Shown here piece by piece: positions 1 through 5,948 of a stretch of 16,751 bases of DNA. The stretch is taken from contig JAZQIW010000062.1 in NCBI GenBank assembly GCA_045541355.1, positions 1 through 16,751 of the forward strand, read 5' to 3'. The DNA comes from UMGS1387 sp045541355 (GTDB taxonomy: Bacteria > Bacillota > Clostridia > Oscillospirales > CAG-382). Position numbers and translations under genes: made by a program. The first letter of the stretch is position 1. Each line of letters opens with the position of its first letter. The notes below the pieces were generated by a model. It was not told the DNA's origin, ran no database searches, and saw nothing but the letters and a program-made list of their open reading frames with translations.

Positions 1-1400
1 ACAAGAATGATTGTACCCGCCTTTACTATGTACGCCCAGCCTCTTGAGCACATTGATTTGAATGCTCCCACAAGACTCGGAAGCTTATATTCGGGAAGCT
101 CCATGATAAAATAGGATTTTCTATTCTTATGTCCCGCTATTTTATTTACAACAAGTGCGCCGACAAAAATCAGGACAATCCCCGCAAAGTACATAAGTGT
201 TCCTACCCATGATGCATCGGAAAAGAACACACCTGCAAAGAGTGCAATTACAGGAAGCTTTGCGCCACAGGGCATGAAGGGTGTAAGCATTGCCGCTGCT
301 CTGCGTTCCCTTTCGTTTCTGATTGTACGGCATGCCATAACACCGGGAATTGCACAGCCTGTTCCGATAACAAAAGGTATAACTGACTTACCCGAAAGAC
401 CTACTCTTTTGAAAATCGGGTCAAGAACAACCGAAACTCTCGCCATATATCCACAGTCTTCAAGAATTGCAATAAGGAAATACATAACCATTACCAGCGG
501 CAAAAAACCGACAACCGCACCGACGCCGCCGATAATACCGTCAACAAGTATTGCCTGAAGAAGAGGGTGTGCATTTTGTGCAAGGCCTCCTACAAAGCCC
601 TGGAAGGTCTCAATCCGGGATACAAGAATATCCGCAAGGAAAGGTCCCAAGCTTGACTGTGAAATATCAAACACAAGGAACATTACAAGTGCAAAAATCG
701 GTATGCCAAGCCATTTATTTGTAAGAAAATCATCAATCTTATCTCCAAAGTTCTTATCCTTTGTCAGTACCTTACGCCTTTCAACCTGCTTTACTATACC
801 GTTTACAAACTCAAATCTCTTTCTGTCAGCCTTCTCAACGCTTGTTTTATCGGAAAGATCAACACCGATTTCATTATAGGGTGCCTTCTGCTCTTTACCA
901 ACAAGAGCAACTGCCGCGTCAACAACGCTCTTTAATCCGTCGGAGGAAATGGAAACCGTCTCAACAACAGGACAGCCGAGCTTTTCGGAAAGAAGAGAAG
1001 CATTGATTACAGTCTCCTTCTTTTCATTGATATCGCTCTTATTGAGAGCAACAACAACAGGCACTCCAAGCTCAAGAAGCTGTGTAGTAAAGAAAAGGCT
1101 TCTCGAAAGGTTTGTTGCATCTACTATATTAATGATAACATCGGGGTTTTCATTCTTAACATAGGAGCTTGTTATACTTTCCTCTGAGGTAAAGGGCGAC
1201 ATGGAATAGGCACCGGGGAGGTCAACAGCTACAAGCTCATCCTCCCCGCCGCAGTAAAGCTTTTTTATTGTGTGAGTCTTTGCTTCAACGGTAACTCCCG
1301 CCCAGTTTCCAACCTTCTCATTTCCTTCCGTAAGTGCATTATACATTGTTGTTTTTCCCGAGTTGGGATTACCTGTTAAGGCAATTCTGATTGTTGACAT
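1..1400 (-). CDS. feoB: Ferrous iron transport protein B (FeoB), C-terminus cut by window edge
   Basis: FeoB is an inner-membrane Fe(II) transporter with an N-terminal GTPase. I translated the minus strand from 1400 to 1; it stays open for 466 codons and leaves the window, so only the N-terminal part of a usually 600-800 residue protein is present. Visible G motifs are GNPNSGKTT (residues 10-18), switch I GNWAGVT (31-37), DLPG (60-63) and NKSD (120-123). Membrane segments begin near residue 227. Gate-region motifs TGCAIPGVMACRT and TPFMPCGAKLPV, each with a conserved Cys, and ELPEYKLP are typical of FeoB. The start ATG (1398-1400) follows a GGGGAGG site at 1408-1414 with 7 nt spacing. FeoA is 101 bp upstream on the same strand, and an inverted repeat between them may control feoB separately. 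NKSD is the classical GTPase form; many FeoB proteins have NMxD. The family call is near certain. Confidence 0.96.
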   Translation of the reverse strand, partial: MSTIRIALTGNPNSGKTTMYNALTEGNEKVGNWAGVTVEAKTHTIKKLYCGGEDELVAVDLPGAYSMSPFTSEESITSSYVKNENPDVIINIVDATNLSRSLFFTTQLLELGVPVVVALNKSDINEKKETVINASLLSEKLGCPVVETVSISSDGLKSVVDAAVALVGKEQKAPYNEIGVDLSDKTSVEKADRKRFEFVNGIVKQVERRKVLTKDKNFGDKIDDFLTNKWLGIPIFALVMFLVFDISQSSLGPFLADILVSRIETFQGFVGGLAQNAHPLLQAILVDGIIGGVGAVVGFLPLVMVMYFLIAILEDCGYMARVSVVLDPIFKRVGLSGKSVIPFVIGTGCAIPGVMACRTIRNERERRAAAMLTPFMPCGAKLPVIALFAGVFFSDASWVGTLMYFAGIVLIFVGALVVNKIAGHKNRKSYFIMELPEYKLPSLVGAFKSMCSRGWAYIVKAGTIIL

Positions 1401-1407
1401 ATGATGT

Positions 1408-1414
1408 CCTCCCC
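1408..1414 (-). promoter_or_regulatory. feoB ribosome binding site
   Basis: The minus strand reads GGGGAGG followed 7 nt later by the ATG at 1398-1400. This fixes the feoB start. Confidence 0.7.
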
Positions 1415-1445
1415 TTTTTTTCCAAATGAATAACAAAAACACCTT

Positions 1446-1465
1446 GGTTAGCCACGACTAACTAC
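1446..1465 (-). promoter_or_regulatory. Inverted-repeat operator candidate upstream of feoB
   Basis: The plus strand reads GGTTAG-N6-CTAACTAC, an inverted repeat GTTAG-N6-CTAAC whose flanks match the element at 1755-1774 upstream of feoA. It ends about 46 nt before the feoB start, and the feoA copy lies about 41 nt before its start. The shared position suggests a common iron-responsive repressor. The half-sites resemble the GGTTAG arms of DtxR/IdeR-type boxes, but the spacing differs, so the regulator is unassigned. Confidence 0.55.
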
Positions 1466-1501
1466 ATTTCAAAAAAAATCTGCCGCCGCTAAAGGCAATT
1501 A

Positions 1502-1714
1502 TCAAACAATAATTGCCTCGGCAAGCTGATTATCAATATTGTATCTTGCATCCTTTATTGAAACGGTGCAACCGCTTTTTCTTTTGCTTACCACCGTTAT
1601 TGTCTCACCGCTGTAACAGCCGAGAGAAAACAGAAAGGCATCAAGCTCTTCATCATCTGTAACAATCTGCTTTATAACATACTCTTTTCCTTCCAAAGCA
1701 TCAGCCAAGCTCAT
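1502..1714 (-). CDS. feoA: Ferrous iron transport protein A (FeoA)
   Basis: FeoA is a small cytoplasmic SH3-like protein that associates with FeoB and is needed for Fe(II) uptake. The sequence has the usual FeoA layout: an N-terminal helix (SLADALEGKEYVIKQI), a mid-protein SLGCYSGETITVVSKRKSGC segment matching the family pattern of Leu-Gly, then Gly-Xaa-Xaa-Ile/Val, and a closing strand DARYNIDNQLAEAIIV. The frame can be opened at GTG 1723, but AGAAGGG directly abuts that codon. Using ATG at 1712-1714 gives a spacing of about 8 nt, so I chose it (70 aa). It lies upstream of feoB on the same strand with its own operator-overlapped promoter. Length is typical for stand-alone FeoA. Confidence 0.9.
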   Translation of the reverse strand: MSLADALEGKEYVIKQIVTDDEELDAFLFSLGCYSGETITVVSKRKSGCTVSIKDARYNIDNQLAEAIIV

Positions 1715-1754
1715 TACTATCACCCTTCTTACAAAATAAAAGAAACAAAAACGC

Positions 1755-1774
1755 GGTTAGTGTTATCTAACTAC
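1755..1774 (-). promoter_or_regulatory. Inverted-repeat operator candidate 1 upstream of feoA
   Basis: The plus strand reads GGTTAG-N6-CTAACTAC, the same outer bases as the feoB element at 1446-1465 with a different 6-nt centre. Conserved arms around a variable centre are what an operator for a dimeric repressor looks like. It is followed 6 nt after its CTAAC arm by the next GTTAG arm, forming an array up to 1798. Confidence 0.6.
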
Positions 1775-1776
1775 GC

Positions 1777-1798
1777 AGTTAGTTTAGCACAACTAACT
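1777..1798 (-). promoter_or_regulatory. Perfect 8-bp inverted repeat overlapping the feoA -10
   Basis: Arms AGTTAGTT (1777-1784) and AACTAACT (1791-1798) are exact reverse complements around 6 nt. The left arm covers the -10 hexamer of the feoA promoter and the rest fills its spacer, so bound protein would block RNA polymerase. The arms are related to the GTTAG/CTAAC arms of the neighbouring element. Confidence 0.65.
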
Positions 1799-1809
1799 CG
1801 TTTTGTCAA
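1781..1809 (-). promoter_or_regulatory. feoA promoter (sigma-A type)
   Basis: On the minus strand TTGACA (1804-1809) is followed after exactly 17 nt by TAAACT (1781-1786). The -35 is a perfect consensus. The operator-like palindrome lies between and over the elements. Confidence 0.7.
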
Positions 1810-1931
1810 GAATCTTTTCATATTTTTTTCCATTTCAATTATATAAACAAACAACGAAAAATATTACCGTGGCTTTTAGTATATTTTAACAACAGTAAGA
1901 TTTAAAAATATATGATAGCACACTTTTTTCA

Positions 1932-1960
1932 TTGACAGGCTAAGTTTGATATGGTAATAT
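1932..1960 (+). promoter_or_regulatory. Promoter of the rhamnosidase gene
   Basis: TTGACA (1932-1937) and TAATAT (1955-1960) are separated by 17 nt, about 35 nt ahead of the start codon at 1995. This is a strong sigma-A-type match. No obvious operator overlaps it. Confidence 0.7.
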
Positions 1961-1994
1961 TTATTTGGAATGAAAAGAAGCTTGGAGGAACACT

Positions 1995-4118
1995 ATGACT
2001 TTTACCGAAAGATGGATTTGGCTTGACAAAGACAAGTATCCCGACTATCAGAGTACCTGTTACGGCTGCGGGGGTGACCCCTGCAAACACCACTACTGTG
2101 TTGCCGAATTTAAGAAGAATTATCTATTCAAAAAAACAATCAAAAGCGCCGTTCTTCGTTTTTCTGCCGACACGGCTTTCCGTGTTTACTGCAACGGCGA
2201 GCTTCTTGCAACAGGTCCTGTTGTTGTGGGCGGAGACTTTCTTGCAGGGCACAAAACAAGAGACTTATGGTATGCAACACAGGTTGAGCTTTGTCCCGAT
2301 ACAAATAGTCTTAATTTCTTTGCTCAGGTCAAGATGATGCCGATTGAACTTTGCGAATTTTCCAAAGGTCACGGCGGCTTTATGCTGACAGGGCACCTTG
2401 TTTTTGAAGACGGCACAAAATATGTCATCAATACAGACGAGAGCTGGCTTGCCAGAAGAAACGGCGCATACAAGGAGCCAAAGGTATATGACACCTCTAT
2501 CCTTCCCGACGAATACTCCAATGCCCATGACACAAACAACATATGGTTCACTTCAACCTCTCCCCTTCCCGTAAGGTCTGAGAAAGAAAGAATACCCGAC
2601 GGCGGAAATGTTATTTCTCTTGCACCTTACGAAGAGAAAAAGCTAACTCTCACCTTTGACATGATTTACGCAGGCTTTGTCAAGGCGCTTTGCAAGACCG
2701 AGGGAAAGGTTTCTCTAAAGGTTCATTGCAGCGAAACGGGCGAGCAAGGAAGCTATGAGGACATTACCTTCATGGGCGACGGCTCATACCGCAGCTTTGA
2801 GCTGCACAGCGCAGGTCTTTTCGAGGTCAGCATCAAAAACGAATCGGAAAGCAGCTCTACCGTCACTCTATCATTTATTGAAACCCACTATCCCGTAGAC
2901 AAGGTTGCCACAACACATACAAGCGACCGCGATTTAAACAAGGTTCTTGAGGTATGCCGTCACACCCTGAAAAGCTGCCGTCAGACACATCACCTTGATT
3001 CACCACGTCATTCTGAGCCTCTTGCCTGTACAGGCGACTATTACATTGAAACTCTAATGACTGCTTTTTCCTTTGGTGATATGACTCTTGCAAAGCTTGA
3101 CGTTATGAGAACTGCCGAGCTGCTTCTCAAAAACGACGGCAGAATGTTCCACACAACATACAGTCTTATGTGGATTATGATGCTTTACGACGTTTATATG
3201 TTTACAGGTGACAAAAAGATGGTTGAAGACTGTGAGGAGGCAATGCTCATTCTTCTTCAAAGGTTTGAGACATACATAGGAGAGAACGGCATACTCGACA
3301 ATCCTCCCGATTACATGTTTATTGACTGGATTTTTATTGACGGTTTCTCAATGCACCATCCTCCAAAGGCTCTTGGACAAAGCTGTTTAAATATGTATTA
3401 CCACGGCGCACTCGACTATGCCGAAAAAGTATTTAGCATTTTAGGCGACACAGTCATGGCAAATGACTGCAGAACAAAGCGAGAGAGGTTAAAGAAAAAC
3501 ATCAACTCCCTTCTCTTTGACAGCCAAAGAGGGCTTTACTTTGAGGGTCTCAACACCCCAAGTCCGGAGGAATATATTTGCGAATGGTCACTTCCTCAAA
3601 ATACCGACAAGCGCTATTATCTCAAGCACTCAAACATTCTTGCCTGCTGCTTCGGCGTTGCAGAGGGTGACATGGCAAAGAGCATTCTGAAAAAAGTAAT
3701 GAGGGATGAATTTCCATGCGACATTCAGCCGTATTTTGCGCATTTTCTGTTTGAAGCAATTTTCAGAAACGGTCTTTGCAACGAATACACCTTGGAGCTT
3801 GCAGAAAAATGGAAGGCTCCCATAAAGGAATGTGACAAGGGACTTGTGGAGGGCTTTATCTCTCCCGACGAAAATTACAGCTTCGACCACAGCCATGCCT
3901 GGGGCGGAACGCCGCTTTACAGTATTCCGAAGGCACTGTCGGGATTTGAGGTACTCGAGCCTGAAATGAAAAAGCTTCGTCTGTCTCCGAGTCTTTTGGG
4001 GCTTGAAAGCGCACGTGTTGAAATTCCAACGCCCCACGGCGACATTATAATAGAGCAGCAAAAGGGAACGGAACCAAAAATCACAAAGCCTTGCGGCATT
4101 GAAATTATACTTGAATAA
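1995..4118 (+). CDS. GH78-like alpha-L-rhamnosidase, cytoplasmic
   Basis: Predicted glycoside hydrolase that removes terminal alpha-L-rhamnose from oligosaccharides or glycosides. The N-terminal half is beta-rich and contains an SADTAFRVYCNGELLATGP segment typical of the domain before the GH78 barrel. The (alpha/alpha)6 barrel holds the signature DSPRHSEPLACTGD (residues 335-348), matching the DCPxRxE...GD motif, with E341 as the likely general acid. The C-terminal part has E619 (GLVEGF, possible base) and SHAWGG (633-638), followed by a beta domain. There is no signal peptide, so it should act on imported sugars. The start ATG has GGAGG 6 nt upstream. Unusual is a Cys/His cluster near the N-terminus (C22, C25, C30, H32, H33, C35). 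It is monocistronic, with its own promoter and terminator. Exact substrate is inferred; other GH78-clan activity is possible. Confidence 0.85.
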   Translation: MTFTERWIWLDKDKYPDYQSTCYGCGGDPCKHHYCVAEFKKNYLFKKTIKSAVLRFSADTAFRVYCNGELLATGPVVVGGDFLAGHKTRDLWYATQVELCPDTNSLNFFAQVKMMPIELCEFSKGHGGFMLTGHLVFEDGTKYVINTDESWLARRNGAYKEPKVYDTSILPDEYSNAHDTNNIWFTSTSPLPVRSEKERIPDGGNVISLAPYEEKKLTLTFDMIYAGFVKALCKTEGKVSLKVHCSETGEQGSYEDITFMGDGSYRSFELHSAGLFEVSIKNESESSSTVTLSFIETHYPVDKVATTHTSDRDLNKVLEVCRHTLKSCRQTHHLDSPRHSEPLACTGDYYIETLMTAFSFGDMTLAKLDVMRTAELLLKNDGRMFHTTYSLMWIMMLYDVYMFTGDKKMVEDCEEAMLILLQRFETYIGENGILDNPPDYMFIDWIFIDGFSMHHPPKALGQSCLNMYYHGALDYAEKVFSILGDTVMANDCRTKRERLKKNINSLLFDSQRGLYFEGLNTPSPEEYICEWSLPQNTDKRYYLKHSNILACCFGVAEGDMAKSILKKVMRDEFPCDIQPYFAHFLFEAIFRNGLCNEYTLELAEKWKAPIKECDKGLVEGFISPDENYSFDHSHAWGGTPLYSIPKALSGFEVLEPEMKKLRLSPSLLGLESARVEIPTPHGDIIIEQQKGTEPKITKPCGIEIILE

Positions 4119-4136
4119 ATGTTTTGCCAACACAAA

Positions 4137-4171
4137 AAGGAAAACCCGAATAAGGGTTTTCCTTCTTTTTT
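4137..4171 (+). terminator. Bidirectional rho-independent terminator
   Basis: An 11-bp stem (AAGGAAAACCC 4137-4147, GGGTTTTCCTT 4154-4164) with a 6-nt loop is followed by a T run through 4171. The opposite strand also ends in T residues after the stem, so it can serve both the rhamnosidase gene and the convergent rlmH. Confidence 0.9.
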
Positions 4172-4193
4172 GCTTATAATTGGTATAGCAAAA

Positions 4194-4676
4194 TTATTTA
4201 TGATATTTCTCGCCCGCATTTATGGTAAATGCCCTGTAAATCTGCTCGGTCAGCATAACGCCGAAAAGACCGTGCGCAAACGTCATGGGAGAAAAAGAAA
4301 GTCTTAAGTCACAGCTTTTTTTTACATTTTCGGAAAGACCGTGAGACGAGCCGACAATGAATACTATTTCACTTCTGCCGTCATTCATAACCTTTTGAAG
4401 GCTATGGGCAAAGGCTTCGCTTGACATAATCTTTCCCTCAACGCACATGGCTATCTTATATGCACTCTTTGACAAAAGCGGCATAAGTGTCTTTGCCTCC
4501 TTTTCAAGTGCAAGGTTAATTTCATTTGCTGTTGGATTTTCGGGAAGGCTCTCGGGCTTTAGCACCCTTTCGCTGAATTTTGCGTATTTTCCGATTCTTT
4601 TAATATACTCATCCATAGCCTTTCTGAAATACTCGTCCTTTTGTTGACCGAAATAAATATATGTAATATTAAGCAT
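4194..4676 (-). CDS. rlmH: 23S rRNA (pseudouridine1915-N3)-methyltransferase RlmH
   Basis: RlmH is a SPOUT-class (trefoil-knot) methyltransferase that uses S-adenosylmethionine to methylate pseudouridine 1915 in helix 69 of 23S rRNA. The 160-residue length is normal. The knot motifs are visible: FIVGSSHGL (residues 106-114) and LSFSPMTFAHGLFGVMLTEQIYRAF running to the family-typical C-terminal YHK. The start ATG (4674-4676) has AGGAAGG with 6 nt spacing. In the usual MTxPHxLxRxxLxEQxYRA motif this copy has Ala for the Pro (A134) and Gly in place of the usual Arg (G139). It is convergent with the rhamnosidase and divergent from the kinase gene, so it is probably transcribed alone. Confidence 0.95.
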   Translation of the reverse strand: MLNITYIYFGQQKDEYFRKAMDEYIKRIGKYAKFSERVLKPESLPENPTANEINLALEKEAKTLMPLLSKSAYKIAMCVEGKIMSSEAFAHSLQKVMNDGRSEIVFIVGSSHGLSENVKKSCDLRLSFSPMTFAHGLFGVMLTEQIYRAFTINAGEKYHK

Positions 4677-4719
4677 TTTTTACCTTCCTATCTATTGACT
4701 TTTCCAATGTCGGGTGCTA

Positions 4720-4736
4720 AACTATTTATGATAGTT
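4720..4736. repeat. Small inverted repeat in the rlmH leader
   Basis: AACTAT (4720-4725) and ATAGTT (4731-4736) are perfect reverse complements with a 5-nt loop, between the proposed rlmH promoter and start. It could form a short weak hairpin in the leader; function unknown. Confidence 0.35.
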
Positions 4737-4752
4737 GGTGAACAATGCATAT

Positions 4753-4781
4753 ATTTTATCACAATGACAAAATAATTGCAA
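4753..4781 (-). promoter_or_regulatory. Candidate rlmH promoter
   Basis: On the minus strand TTGCAA (4776-4781) and TAAAAT (4753-4758) are 17 nt apart. The match is moderate in AT-rich sequence, and the position about 80 nt before rlmH is plausible. Confidence 0.4.
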
Positions 4782-4802
4782 GTTATTCCTCCACATTCAT
4801 TT

Positions 4803-4821
4803 ATATCGATATCTATATCAT
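4803..4821. repeat. Overlapping palindromes upstream of the kinase gene
   Basis: ATATCGATAT (4803-4812) is a perfect palindrome and overlaps the inverted repeat GATAT-CT-ATATC (4808-4819). They lie about 60-75 nt before the kinase start, where a regulator could bind. The region is AT-rich, so chance is possible, and no convincing promoter could be placed for the kinase gene. Confidence 0.3.
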
Positions 4822-4879
4822 CGAAATAATTAAACAAAGTTAATTTATGTGCCATAAACGGCAGAAAGGAATATATAAA

Positions 4880-5899
4880 ATGAAAGCAGTATGTTTCGGC
4901 GAAATTATGTTAAGACTCACTCCCAATCTTTATGACAGATTTGTTCAGAGTGAAAAGTTCTGTGCCTCCTTCGGCGGCGGTGAAGCTAATGTTTCGGTTT
5001 CTCTTCAGAATTACGGCATCGATTCCTCTTTTGTTACAAAGCTTCCTACACACGAAATCGGTCAGATGGCAGTAAACAGCCTCAGAAAGTATGGTGTTGA
5101 CACAAGCGACATAACACGCGGCGGCGACAGAGTTGGTATTTACTATCTTGAAAAGGGTGCATCGGTTCGCGGCTCCAAGGTTGTATACGACAGAGCAGGC
5201 TCCTCTATTGCAACCGCAACAAAAGCAGACTTTGACTGGGAAAAGATTCTCGACGGTGCAGACTGGTTCCATTTTACAGGTATTACACCTGCACTCGGAG
5301 ACAATGTTGCTGATATTACACTTGATGCTCTCAAGGTTTGCCGTGAAAAGGGCATTACGGTTTCTTGCGACCTCAATTACAGAAAGAAGCTCTGGTCCAA
5401 GGACAAGGCAAGAGAGGTTATGGGCACGCTTATGCCTTATGTTGACGTATGTATTGCAAACGAGGAGGATGCCGACGACGTATTCGGCATCAAGGCTGAA
5501 GGCACAGACGTAAATGCGGGCAAGCTTAACCATGAAGGCTACAAGAGCGTTGCAAAGCAGCTGGCTGACAAGTTTGGATTCAAGTATGTTGCAATCACTC
5601 TCAGAGAAAGTATCTCTGCCAACGACAACAACTGGGGAGCAATGCTTTATGACGGCGTTGACTACTTCTTCTCCAACAAGTACAGCTTACACATCGTTGA
5701 CAGAGTTGGCGGCGGTGACTCCTTTGGCGGCGGTCTTATTTACTCCATGCTGACAGGCAAGGCAAGTCAGGACATTATCGAATTTGCTGTTGCAGCTTCT
5801 GCCCTCAAGCACACAATCGAAGGCGATATGAACCTTGTATCTGTTGCCGAGGTTGAGGCACTTGTCAAGAACGGCGGTTCCGGAAGAGTACAGAGATAA
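4880..5899 (+). CDS. kdgK: PfkB-family sugar kinase, probable 2-keto-3-deoxygluconate kinase
   Basis: Predicted cytoplasmic kinase that phosphorylates 2-keto-3-deoxygluconate to KDPG, a step in uronate and pectin breakdown. PfkB features are clear: an N-terminal FGEIMLRLTP strand, the substrate-loop GGGEANVSVSLQNYG (residues 32-46), a mid-protein CDLNYRKKLW segment and FCIANEED-like VCIANEEDADDVFG typical of KDG kinases, and the C-terminal VGGGDSFGGG with D280 as catalytic base. An in-frame ATG at 4847 exists, but the AAAGG site precedes ATG 4880 by about 10 nt and MKAVCFGE is the normal family N-terminus, so I start there (339 aa). It is a single gene with a strong terminator. KdgK is favoured over ribokinase or fructokinase by the SCDLNYRKKLW stretch, but substrate is inferred. 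Confidence 0.85.
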   Translation: MKAVCFGEIMLRLTPNLYDRFVQSEKFCASFGGGEANVSVSLQNYGIDSSFVTKLPTHEIGQMAVNSLRKYGVDTSDITRGGDRVGIYYLEKGASVRGSKVVYDRAGSSIATATKADFDWEKILDGADWFHFTGITPALGDNVADITLDALKVCREKGITVSCDLNYRKKLWSKDKAREVMGTLMPYVDVCIANEEDADDVFGIKAEGTDVNAGKLNHEGYKSVAKQLADKFGFKYVAITLRESISANDNNWGAMLYDGVDYFFSNKYSLHIVDRVGGGDSFGGGLIYSMLTGKASQDIIEFAVAASALKHTIEGDMNLVSVAEVEALVKNGGSGRVQR

Positions 5900-5911
5900 A
5901 AAAGATATTTT

Positions 5912-5948
5912 GCCCGACCTCATTTGGTTATAAGGTCGGGCTTTTTTT
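5912..5948 (+). terminator. Rho-independent terminator after the kinase gene
   Basis: GCCCGACCT (5912-5920) pairs with AGGTCGGGC (5933-5941) around a 12-nt loop, followed by seven T residues. The convergent minus-strand gene ends at the T run; on that strand the hairpin lacks a strong T tract and would terminate less well. Confidence 0.9.

Noticed and set aside
1446..1798. Assigning the feo operators to Fur or DtxR
   Set aside because: The arms do not match the Fur box, and the spacing differs from the DtxR/IdeR consensus. The sites are reported as operators with an unassigned regulator.
4910..5533. A 207-residue minus-strand frame opposite the kinase gene
   Set aside because: It is antisense to strong PfkB motifs, Cys/Val-rich and without a ribosome site.
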